NCBI GenBank assembly: GCA_013811715.1
Contig: JACCUS010000007.1
Coordinates: 1-20,882, forward strand
DNA from: Nocardioidaceae bacterium
GTDB taxonomy: Bacteria; Actinomycetota; Actinomycetes; Propionibacteriales; Nocardioidaceae
Length of the DNA: 20,882 nucleotides
Direction: 5' to 3'
This document shows, piece after piece, positions 7,889-15,463 of this stretch (the stretch's first letter is position 1; every line of letters begins with the position of its first letter). The position numbers and the translations under genes are program-made. The notes under the pieces were generated by a model. The model had not been told where the DNA came from. It worked only from the letters and a program-made list of their open reading frames with translations, and made no database searches.

Positions 7889-9043
7889 ATGCGCATCCTG
7901 CACACGTCCGACTGGCACCTGGGGCGGTCTTTCCACCGCGAGGGTCTGCTCGATGCGCAGAGCGCGTACGTCGACCACCTCGTCGACACCGTGCGCGCAG
8001 AGGGCGTCGACGTGGTCGTGGTCAGCGGCGACATCTACGACCGTGCGCTGCCCCCTGTCGACGCCGTCGAGCTCGCCAACGACGCGCTGGGCCGGCTGCT
8101 GGCTGCGAAGGTCCGGGTGGTGATGACCAGCGGCAACCACGACTCGGCGCAACGTCTCGGCTTCGCGTCCAACCTCATCGACTCCGCGGGCATTCACCTG
8201 CGCACCAGCCCGCACACTGTCGGCGCGCCGGTGCTGGTCAGCGACCGCCATGGCGACGTTGCCATATATGGGCTCCCTTACCTCGAGCCCGAGCTGCTCC
8301 GCACCGTGTGGGAGCTGCCGCAGAGGAGCCATCAAGCCGCCCTCGACGCGGCCATGCTTCGCGTTCGCCGAGACCTCGCCCGACGCCCCGCTGGCACGAG
8401 GTCGGTGGTGATGGCGCACGCGTTCGTGGTAGGCGCCACGCCGTCCGACAGTGAGCGCGACATCTCCGTCGGCGGTGTCTCCAGCGTCGGGCTGGCTGCC
8501 TTCGACGGCATCGACTACACAGCCCTCGGGCACCTCCACGGCCGGCACACCCTCTCCGCCAGCGTCCGCTACTCCGGTTCGCCGCTGGCGTACTCGTTCT
8601 CCGAGGCACGACACCGCAAGGGCAGTTGGCTGGTCGACCTCGCAGAGTCGGGCCTTGGGTCGGTGGAGTTCGTCGATGCGCCGGTGCCCCGCCGCCTGGT
8701 GACCCTGCACGGGACCATCGACTCGTTGCTCGACGACCCGCGCTGGGTGGATGCAGAGGTCGCATGGGTGCAGGCGACGATCACCGACGCCCAGCGTCCC
8801 CCACGTGCCATGGAGCGGCTCCGGCGGCGGTTTCCGCACACTCTGGTGTTGAAGTTCGAGCCGGCCGGTGCCGAAGCCCGGCAGTCCCACACAGTCGGCA
8901 CGCGGGTGCTGGGTCGCAGCGACGACGAGGTGATCAGCAACTTCTTCACCGATGTGCGCGGCGCGGCCCCGACCGTCGACGAGACCCCACTCTTGACGCA
9001 GGCATGTGACGCGTGCCGGTTGACCGAGGACGCCGCGTCGTGA
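7889..9043 (+). CDS. sbcD: Exonuclease SbcD (Mre11 family nuclease subunit)
   Basis: A 384-residue metallophosphoesterase, the nuclease subunit of SbcCD, which cuts DNA hairpins and trims blocked double-strand ends. Metal-binding motifs appear in order: SDWH (D8, H10), GDIYD (D48), GNHD (N83, H84), MAHAF (H177) and GHLH (H215, H217). The C-terminal part is the usual capping and SbcC-binding region. The ATG at 7889 is preferred to the upstream GTG because MRILHTSDWH is the typical N-terminus. The stop overlaps the sbcC GTG as GTGA, so the two subunits are probably made by coupled translation. Confidence 0.96.
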   Translation: MRILHTSDWHLGRSFHREGLLDAQSAYVDHLVDTVRAEGVDVVVVSGDIYDRALPPVDAVELANDALGRLLAAKVRVVMTSGNHDSAQRLGFASNLIDSAGIHLRTSPHTVGAPVLVSDRHGDVAIYGLPYLEPELLRTVWELPQRSHQAALDAAMLRVRRDLARRPAGTRSVVMAHAFVVGATPSDSERDISVGGVSSVGLAAFDGIDYTALGHLHGRHTLSASVRYSGSPLAYSFSEARHRKGSWLVDLAESGLGSVEFVDAPVPRRLVTLHGTIDSLLDDPRWVDAEVAWVQATITDAQRPPRAMERLRRRFPHTLVLKFEPAGAEARQSHTVGTRVLGRSDDEVISNFFTDVRGAAPTVDETPLLTQACDACRLTEDAAS

Positions 9044-12000
9044 GGGTCCACCGGCTGAGCGTCACCGCGTTCGGGCCCTTCCCCGGCACCGAGACCGTCG
9101 ACTTCGACACGCTCAACGACGCCGGCCTGTTCTTGCTCACCGGGCCGACCGGCGCCGGCAAGTCCAGCGTCTTAGACGCGGTCTGCTTCGCCCTCTTCGG
9201 GCACGTGCCAGGCGCGCGCGACAGCGCCAAGGCGTTCAAGAGCCACCACGCCGACGCCGTCGCTGTTCCGCGGGTGGAGCTGGAGGTGACGATGCGTGGC
9301 CGCCGGTTCAGGCTGGTGCGACGGCCCGCCTGGCGCCGGCCGTCGACCCGCGCGAAGGCGGGCTTCGTCGAGGAGAAGGCCACTGCCACGGCAGAGGAGC
9401 TCGTCGGTCCACAGTGGAAGGCGCTCAGCAGTCGCGTCGACGAGACCGGCCATCTGGTGACGCGTCTGCTCGGGATGACCCGCGAGCAGTTCTGCCAGGT
9501 GGTGATGTTGCCCCAGGGCCAGTTCCAGACCTTCTTGCGCGCGGGCGCCAAGGAACGCAATGACGTGCTCGAGTCGCTCTTCGCCACCCGCCGGTTCCAG
9601 CAGATGGAGCGCTGGCTGGTGGACGAGCGGCGGGCACGCGAGGCGGCATGTGCGGCGCATGACGCCGAGATCGACGCGCTGATCGCGCGGATCCACGAGG
9701 TTTGCTCGGGGGCGGCAGGTCGCGACGAGGTCGACTTTGGCCTGGCGACCGAGGCCACCTTGGACTACGAGGGCTGGCGGGTGGCCGGCAGCGCTCGGTT
9801 GCGCGAGACACAGCATGCGCTCAACGCAGCACAGGAAGCCGTCGCCGACTCCAGGGTGGCGGCGAAGGCCGCCGAACACGCCTACGACGAGGGGCGCACG
9901 CTGGCCGAACGGCAAGATCGCCATCTGGAGGCGGTCCGCCACCTCGAGGCCCTGCGTTCGGGTCACGACACCGTCGCCCAGCGAGCCGGCGCGATAGAGC
10001 GATCCAGGGACGCGGCCGGTCTGCTGCCTCTCGTCAGGCTGGCCCAACAGGCAAGTGACGCCCTCGCGACAGCGGTGGCCAGGGTCCATGAGGTCGAGCA
10101 GGCCGTGCCCACCGACAGGCGGGGCCTCCATCTCGGTGGACACGCTGGCATCGGTTGGCTCGACGCCGAGGTCGACGCCCTTCGCGAGGCGGTGAGCAGC
10201 ATGCGGCCGCTGCTGGCAGCACAGCAAGAGGTCGACGATCTGAACGGCGAGCTGGCTCGGCTCAGGGCCGAGCTGGACGAGCTCGAGACGGCCGCCGCCG
10301 AGCTGCGCCGCGAGCTTGCGACCCGGCCTGCCGAGCTGGAGCAGGCCGCTGCGCGACGTGATGAGGCGGCTCGCACAGCTGCCACGCTTCCGGCGGCTCT
10401 CGACAAGGCGAAGCGCGCTGACACCATCCTCACGGCGGCCTATGAGTGCGTCGAGCTCCAAGGGCGGTTCGACGACTGCAGGCAGCGCCGGCTGGTGGCC
10501 GCAGAGACCCAGGTCACCGCCCGGGCGTCCCTGCAGGACGTCCGCGAACGCTACCTCGGTGGCATCGCCGTACAGCTCGCCGCCGAACTGGTGGACGGAC
10601 AAGGCTGCCTCGTCTGCGGGAGCACCACCCACCCCTCTCCCGCCCTCCCGACGGCAGGACACGTCGACGCGGCTGACGAGGCGCTCGCGCAGGCGGACCT
10701 CCGCCTCCGCGACGAGGAACTGCAACGCAGCGAACGCGAGTTGTCCCAGGTGGAGTCGAGGCTCAGCGCTGCGAGTGCGCTGGCTCGGGGCCATGACACC
10801 GGAGCGGCTCGTGCGAGCCTGGAGGCCGCCACGACGGAGGTGACGGCAGCGCGACGCGCCACCGAGCGCCAGCTGCACCTGACCAGGGAGCTCGCGAAGC
10901 TGTCCGAGGCCGTCGAGGCCGACAACCTGCTCCTCGGGAAGGCGGAGAACGGTTACCACGTGCTTGCCGGGCGCAGGCACGAACTACAGGAACGCCTCCA
11001 GCGCCAACAATCGATGCTCGCCGAGCGGGTTGGTCCGGGAGTCCGGGTCGAGGATCGCGAAGCGGAGCTCCGCGATGAGCTGGCAAGACAGGTCGAGCTT
11101 GCGACCGCGCTCAAGTCAGCGACCACGGCGAAGGCCAGGGAGCAGGAGCTGTCCGACCAGCTCGACACCGTTCTGGCCGGCACCGCGTTTCGTTCGGGTG
11201 GCGAGGTTCTCCAGGCGCACCTTCCGGCCGCCGAGCTCGCCAACGCCGAAGCCCTCAACCGTGCCTACCACGCCGACCTCGACAGCACTTCCCGACTGGT
11301 CGACGATCCGGTGCTGGCGGTGGCCTCCCAGCAGCAGCATCCCGACCTGGACTCGCTCGCGGCGACGGCAGATCACGCCCGAGACCAGCACTTCGAGATG
11401 GCTCACCAGACGAAGGCGTTGCAGTCGCGGCACGAGCGGCTCGAGGCGTTGCTTGCGCAGCTGAGCGACGCGCTGGCCCGACGAGAGCCGCTCCGGACCG
11501 CCCGCGACCTGGCAGTCGAGGTCGCCGGGCTATGCGCCGGCACCGCCGCCGCCAACCTCACCAAGACCCGGCTGTCCCATTACGTGCTCGGGGCCAGGCT
11601 GGAGCAGGTGGTGGCCGCTGCCAACATTCGGCTGAGCGGCATCTGCGGCGGCCGCTACCAGCTCCAGCACAGCATGGAACGCGGAGTCGGCGACGCGAGG
11701 GGCGGCCTGAGCCTGCGGGTCGCCGACACCCACACGGGGCAACGCCGCGACCCTGCCACCCTGTCCGGTGGCGAGACGTTCTACGTCAGCCTCGCCTTGG
11801 CGCTGGGCCTGGCCGACCTGGTCACCAACGAGGCGGGGGGTGCCGAGCTGTCGACGCTGTTCGTCGACGAAGGGTTCGGCAGCCTGGATTCGGAGACCCT
11901 CGATGAGGTGCTGGACGAGCTCGACGCGCTGCGCAGCGGCGGCCGCTGTGTCGGATTGGTCAGCCACCTCGCTGAGCTGCGCATGCGTATCCCTGCCCAG

Positions 12001-12045
12001 CTGAACGTCGTACGATCCCCAGCCGGCTCGCGGCTGGTGAGTTAG
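9040..12045 (+). CDS. sbcC: Exonuclease SbcC (Rad50 family ATPase subunit)
   Basis: A 1001-residue SMC-like ATPase, partner of SbcD. Walker A is GPTGAGKS at 35-42. Long Ala/Glu/Arg/Leu-rich coiled-coil arms run from about 190 to 510 and 535 to 860. Between them lies the zinc hook CLVC (C523 and C526), through which two SbcC molecules dimerise. The signature LSGGE is at 908-912 and Walker B LFVDEGFGSLD has D943 and E944. I use the GTG at 9040 (MRVHRLSVTAFGPF) because it overlaps the sbcD stop and matches the family N-terminus; an in-frame ATG at 9013 would add nine residues that overlap sbcD. The gene is intact. Confidence 0.96.
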   Translation: MRVHRLSVTAFGPFPGTETVDFDTLNDAGLFLLTGPTGAGKSSVLDAVCFALFGHVPGARDSAKAFKSHHADAVAVPRVELEVTMRGRRFRLVRRPAWRRPSTRAKAGFVEEKATATAEELVGPQWKALSSRVDETGHLVTRLLGMTREQFCQVVMLPQGQFQTFLRAGAKERNDVLESLFATRRFQQMERWLVDERRAREAACAAHDAEIDALIARIHEVCSGAAGRDEVDFGLATEATLDYEGWRVAGSARLRETQHALNAAQEAVADSRVAAKAAEHAYDEGRTLAERQDRHLEAVRHLEALRSGHDTVAQRAGAIERSRDAAGLLPLVRLAQQASDALATAVARVHEVEQAVPTDRRGLHLGGHAGIGWLDAEVDALREAVSSMRPLLAAQQEVDDLNGELARLRAELDELETAAAELRRELATRPAELEQAAARRDEAARTAATLPAALDKAKRADTILTAAYECVELQGRFDDCRQRRLVAAETQVTARASLQDVRERYLGGIAVQLAAELVDGQGCLVCGSTTHPSPALPTAGHVDAADEALAQADLRLRDEELQRSERELSQVESRLSAASALARGHDTGAARASLEAATTEVTAARRATERQLHLTRELAKLSEAVEADNLLLGKAENGYHVLAGRRHELQERLQRQQSMLAERVGPGVRVEDREAELRDELARQVELATALKSATTAKAREQELSDQLDTVLAGTAFRSGGEVLQAHLPAAELANAEALNRAYHADLDSTSRLVDDPVLAVASQQQHPDLDSLAATADHARDQHFEMAHQTKALQSRHERLEALLAQLSDALARREPLRTARDLAVEVAGLCAGTAAANLTKTRLSHYVLGARLEQVVAAANIRLSGICGGRYQLQHSMERGVGDARGGLSLRVADTHTGQRRDPATLSGGETFYVSLALALGLADLVTNEAGGAELSTLFVDEGFGSLDSETLDEVLDELDALRSGGRCVGLVSHLAELRMRIPAQLNVVRSPAGSRLVS

Positions 12046-12082
12046 CCACAGGTTCGGCGGCCGCCGTTGGCCGGAGCCGAGC

Positions 12083-12182
12083 GTCGACTTAGGCTGGTGA
12101 GGAATGCCGGGTAAACTGAGATGTTTGCGGGTGCAAGGGCTGTCCGTCCGGGCAGGGTGTACCACCCAAGCGGGAGCCTCGA
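12083..12182 (+). other. Inverted-repeat-rich leader with TAGGCT box, possible structured RNA
   Basis: Lies in the gap between sbcC and the DUF5999 gene. TAGGCT at 12090-12095 resembles the -10 boxes of neighbouring genes. Three stems follow: GTAAAC/GTTTGC (12111-12116 with 12123-12128), CTGTCC/GGGCAG (12140-12145 with 12150-12155, one G-U pair) and GGGTG/CACCC (12155-12159 with 12163-12167). GTCGA plus GGCT (12083-12095, four bases bulged) could pair with AGCC-TCGAC near 12174-12182 and enclose all three, but that outer helix would include the -10 box. An ATG at 12104 opens a 54-codon frame ending at 12268, overlapping the next gene by 11 bases; its third positions are not GC-biased. I match this to no known RNA family. 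Confidence 0.3.
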
Positions 12183-12202
12183 CTAGTCATAGTTTGTCAA
12201 TT

Positions 12203-12218
12203 CGTGGTAACAACCACG
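12203..12218. repeat. Perfect inverted repeat CGTGGT-AACA-ACCACG
   Basis: Two 6-bp arms around four bases lie 40 bases before the DUF5999 start, in one of the least GC-rich stretches of the window. It could be an operator or a short RNA hairpin in the leader. No regulator can be named. Confidence 0.4.
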
Positions 12219-12257
12219 CCGAATGCGAGAAAAAGGCGAGAGAAAGCGGAGCAACCG

Positions 12258-12512
12258 ATGCACACTGAACGGGTGATAGAAACCCAAGTGCGGTCCGACT
12301 GCACCCACCACCCCGTCTGCCCGTCCGCGGAGGCAGCTGACCGGGAGGCGGCCCACACCGTCGTCGCTCACTTCGAACAAGGTTGGAGCCTCCTCTGCAA
12401 CGGAGTTCTGCTGTTCGATGACACCGGAGAGCTTCTCCCCAACGGGGTGGTGATCGCGCCGCACCGTCCGACCGACTTCCACCCCGAGTCTTTCGGCCAC
12501 CTCGCGTCCTGA
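12258..12512 (+). CDS. DUF5999-family small protein
   Basis: An 84-residue soluble protein without signal peptide or membrane segment. From residue 15 it matches what I recall of the actinobacterial DUF5999 family: a CxHxPxCP motif (CTHHPVCP), then ADREAAH, EQGWSLLCNG, DDTGELLPNG and APHRP. The Cys/His cluster could bind a metal or form disulfides, but no function is known to me. The ATG at 12258 follows GGAG (12248-12251) at a normal distance; a GTG at 12204 would add 18 residues that lack family similarity and include an inverted repeat. It sits 39 bases before tldD on the same strand. Third positions match those of real genes. Confidence 0.82.
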   Translation: MHTERVIETQVRSDCTHHPVCPSAEAADREAAHTVVAHFEQGWSLLCNGVLLFDDTGELLPNGVVIAPHRPTDFHPESFGHLAS

Positions 12513-12538
12513 CACCCCGTGCTCGCGGCCGCCGTTGT

Positions 12539-12544
12539 TAGGCT
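12539..12544 (+). promoter_or_regulatory. Candidate -10 box (TAGGCT) for tldD
   Basis: TAGGCT is followed by seven bases and the ATG at 12552, the same arrangement as at sbcD. It suggests a leaderless start for tldDE separate from the DUF5999 gene. CTGACA lies 24 bases upstream, too far for a normal -35 box. Confidence 0.45.
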
Positions 12545-12551
12545 GCGGGCT

Positions 12552-14066
12552 ATGCCTCCCCGCCCGGTCATCGCCTCCGAGTTCTCCGCGCTACCACTCC
12601 ACGACCTCGCCGCCATCTGCCTCGCCAGTGCCCGCGAACTCCAGGCCGAGCATGCCGACTTCCGGGTAGAGCACCTGCGCACCCAGACGGTCAGCCTGCG
12701 CGACAGCGCGCTGGTGGACGCATCGACAGGCGCCGACCTCGGCTTCGCCGTACGGGTCGTCCTCGACGGCACCTGGGGGTTTGCCGCCGGGGTGGCGCTC
12801 ACCCGCGATGAGGTGATACGGGTGACGGAGCAAGCCGTCACGGCAGCGATGGTCGCCAAGCCGATCACCTACGAGCGAGTCGAGCTTGCCGACGAACCCA
12901 CCTATCCCGACGCCACCTGGGTGTCGTCGTACGGGATCGACCCCTTCACGGTGGCGACCGCGGACAAGGTGGCTCTGCTGCGCGATTGGAGCCGGCAGCT
13001 GCAACGCGAGGCCGTCGTCGACCATGTTGCGGCGTCGGTCCACCAGGTCCGCGAGAACAAGTTCTACGCCGACTCCAGCGGCACCACGACGACTCAGCAG
13101 CGTGTCCGGCTGTATCCCCAGCTGGAGGTCTTCGGCGCCGACACCGCGCGCGGACTGCTGGACTCGATGCAGACGACCGTCCCGCCCGCCGGACGCGGCT
13201 GGGAGTACCTCACCGGCGACGGCTACGACTGGGACGCCGAGATCGGCGCCCTCCCCGAGCACCTCGCCCAGAAGCTGGCTGCGCCGGCTGTCGAACCGGG
13301 CAGCTACGACCTGGTGATCGACCCGTCGAACCTCTGGCTGACGATCCACGAGAGCATCGGCCACGCCACCGAGCTGGACCGGGCCCTGGGCTACGAGGCC
13401 AACTACGCGGGCACCTCCTTCGCCACGGTCGACAACCTCGGCACGCTGAAATACGGGTCGGCGTGCATGAACGTGACCGGCGACCGGACCGTCGAGCATG
13501 GGCTGGCCACCATCGGGTACGACGACGACGGCGTCGCCACCGGGCAGTGGGACATCATCAAAGACGGCGTCCTCGTCGGTTACCAGACCGACCGACGGAT
13601 GGCGAGGCTGATGGACTGGGGTCGTTCCACCGGCTGCGCCTTCGCGGACTCCTCCGGCCATATCCCGATCCAGCGGATGGCGAACGTGTCGCTCCGGCCG
13701 GCAGCAGAGGACGTCTCCACCGCGGATCTCATCTCCGGAGTGGAGCGCGGCATCTACGTCGTCGGCGACAAGTCGTGGAGCATCGACATGCAGCGCTACA
13801 ACTTCCAGTTCACCGGCCAGCGCTTCTACGTGATCCGGGACGGCGAGCTCGCCGGTCAGTTGCGCGACGTTGCCTACCAGGCCACCACCACCGACTTCTG
13901 GGGTTCGATGGAGGCGGTGGGCGGGGAGGGCACCTGGCGGCTGGAGGGAGCGTTCAACTGCGGCAAGGCGCAGCCGGGACAGGTCGCGCCGGTGAGTCAC
14001 GGCTGCCCGTCCGCGCTCTTCCGCGATGTCTGTGTCCTCAACACCAGCTCCGAAGCCGGACGCTGA
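12552..14066 (+). CDS. tldD: TldD metalloprotease subunit
   Basis: A 504-residue cytosolic protein of the TldD/PmbA (U62) family and the zinc-bearing subunit of the TldD-TldE protease. The metal site HESIGH (266-271) followed by E275 is intact. The C-terminal CGKAQPGQVAPVSHGCPS block is a family hallmark. Known TldD/E proteases degrade unfolded peptides and, in E. coli, mature microcin B17 and act on CcdA. A GTG at 12519 would add 11 residues upstream of the TAGGCT box, so the ATG at 12552 is preferred. The stop is separated from the tldE ATG by one base. Confidence 0.94.
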   Translation: MPPRPVIASEFSALPLHDLAAICLASARELQAEHADFRVEHLRTQTVSLRDSALVDASTGADLGFAVRVVLDGTWGFAAGVALTRDEVIRVTEQAVTAAMVAKPITYERVELADEPTYPDATWVSSYGIDPFTVATADKVALLRDWSRQLQREAVVDHVAASVHQVRENKFYADSSGTTTTQQRVRLYPQLEVFGADTARGLLDSMQTTVPPAGRGWEYLTGDGYDWDAEIGALPEHLAQKLAAPAVEPGSYDLVIDPSNLWLTIHESIGHATELDRALGYEANYAGTSFATVDNLGTLKYGSACMNVTGDRTVEHGLATIGYDDDGVATGQWDIIKDGVLVGYQTDRRMARLMDWGRSTGCAFADSSGHIPIQRMANVSLRPAAEDVSTADLISGVERGIYVVGDKSWSIDMQRYNFQFTGQRFYVIRDGELAGQLRDVAYQATTTDFWGSMEAVGGEGTWRLEGAFNCGKAQPGQVAPVSHGCPSALFRDVCVLNTSSEAGR

Positions 14067-14067
14067 G

Positions 14068-15450
14068 ATGCCGACCCCCCAAGCCCTGGTCGACCACGCC
14101 CTCGACGTCTCGACCGCCGACCACTGCGTCGTGTTGCTCGAGCATTCGTCGTCGGCCAACCTGCGCTGGGCCAACAACACGCTGACGACCAACGGCGCCA
14201 TGACCTCGCTGCGCGTCACGGTGGTCTCCATCGTCGACGGCGGCCGAGGCAGGAGCGCCGGCGTGCTCACGCAAACCGCCACCACGCCAGGTCAGGTGGC
14301 AGACATGGTCGCCCGCGCGGAGGCGGTTGCACGGGAGGCCGCGCCCGCCGACGATGCCGCCGACATCGCATCCGGCTCCGCAGCCACCGATTGGGCCCGC
14401 CCGCCGTCGACCACCGGCATCGACGTGTTCGCGGAGTTCGCGCGAGACCTCGGTCAGGTCTTCGGGCAGGCCCGCGCCTCCGACCAGCTGCGTTACGGGT
14501 ACGTCGAGCATGAGCTCACGACGACGTACCTGGCCACCTCCGCGGGGCTGCGGCTGCGTCATGAACAGCCGACCGGCCACGTCGGCATGACCGCCAAGCC
14601 AGCCGACCTGTCCACGTCGGCCTGGGTCGGCCAGGCGACGGAGGACTTCTCCGATGTCAGCGTGCCGGCCCTTGACGCCGAGCTGGTCCGTCGGATCGGC
14701 TGGGCGGCGCGCAAGATCGAGCTGCCCGCAGGCCGTTACGAGACCCTGCTGCCGCCGGCCGCTGTCGCAGACCTCACCCTGTACGCCTACTTCGTCGCCA
14801 GCGGCCGCGACGCGCACGAGGGTCAGACGGTGTTCAGCGCTCCCGGTGGCGGCACGAAGATCGGTCAACGAGTGGCCAGACCGGGCGTCCGGCTGCACTC
14901 AGACCCGCACCTGGCCGGCCTCAGCGCGTTGCCGTTCGTCGCCACCTCGGCGTCCACGTCGGTGGAGAGCGTGTTCGACAACGGCCTGCAGGTGCAGCCG
15001 GTGGACTGGGTCGGCGACGGCACCCTCCGCGCCCTGGCCACCTCGCGTCACACCTCACAGCTGACCGGGCTGCCCTTGACTCCCCCGGTCGACAACCTCG
15101 TGTTGACCGTCGAGGGTGGGGGCGGTTCGGTCGACGATCTCGCGGCCTCCTCGGATCGGGCGCTGCTCCTGACCTGCCTGTGGTACATCCGACAGGTCGA
15201 CCCGCAGACCCTGCTGCTGACCGGGCTGACCCGAGACGGCGTCTACCTGGTCGAGGGTGGTGAGGTGGTGGGCGCCGTCAACAACTTCCGGTTCAACGAG
15301 AGCCCGATCGACCTGCTTTCGCGGTTTACCGAGGCGGGGCAGACCCAGCGGTCGTTCTCCCGCGAGTGGGGGGACGAGTTCCCCCGGACGGCGACACCGT
15401 CCGTTCGCATCCCCGACTTCAACATGTCGAGCGTGAGCCAGGCCAACTAG
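14068..15450 (+). CDS. tldE: TldE (PmbA) protease partner subunit
   Basis: A 460-residue member of the same U62 family as TldD, but without a HExxxH site, as expected for the TldE partner that completes the substrate chamber. The N-terminal domain (about 1-200) and the C-terminal beta domain, with TGLPLTPPVDNLVLTVEGG and the late GVYLVEGGEVVGAVNNFRFNES pattern split over 400-425, fit the family. I start it at the ATG at 14068 (MPTPQALVDHAL), one base after the tldD stop; an ATG at 14026 inside tldD is less likely. There is no good Shine-Dalgarno sequence, so coupling to tldD translation is likely. It converges with the serine hydrolase gene, 13 bases away. Confidence 0.92.
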   Translation: MPTPQALVDHALDVSTADHCVVLLEHSSSANLRWANNTLTTNGAMTSLRVTVVSIVDGGRGRSAGVLTQTATTPGQVADMVARAEAVAREAAPADDAADIASGSAATDWARPPSTTGIDVFAEFARDLGQVFGQARASDQLRYGYVEHELTTTYLATSAGLRLRHEQPTGHVGMTAKPADLSTSAWVGQATEDFSDVSVPALDAELVRRIGWAARKIELPAGRYETLLPPAAVADLTLYAYFVASGRDAHEGQTVFSAPGGGTKIGQRVARPGVRLHSDPHLAGLSALPFVATSASTSVESVFDNGLQVQPVDWVGDGTLRALATSRHTSQLTGLPLTPPVDNLVLTVEGGGGSVDDLAASSDRALLLTCLWYIRQVDPQTLLLTGLTRDGVYLVEGGEVVGAVNNFRFNESPIDLLSRFTEAGQTQRSFSREWGDEFPRTATPSVRIPDFNMSSVSQAN

Positions 15451-15463
15451 CTAGCGTCCAGGG

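Noticed and set aside
6917..8890. Open minus-strand frame of 657 codons opposite fdhD and sbcD
   Set aside because: The protein has low-complexity Arg/Val/Gly composition and no recognisable family. The plus-strand genes are certain.
9172..10980. Open minus-strand frame of 602 codons opposite sbcC
   Set aside because: Shadow of the high-GC sbcC coding sequence; no family features.
12055..12066. Palindrome CGGCGGCCGCCG after sbcC as a terminator
   Set aside because: It has no loop and no T-run, and such GC palindromes are frequent by chance at this base composition.
12083..12182. Known riboswitch (TPP, cobalamin, c-di-AMP or SAM classes)
   Set aside because: I compared the conserved cores from memory; only a short CTGAGA resembles TPP, and the rest does not fit any of them.
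12591..14285. Open minus-strand frame of 564 codons opposite tldD
   Set aside because: Shadow of tldD, which has an intact HESIGH site and normal length.
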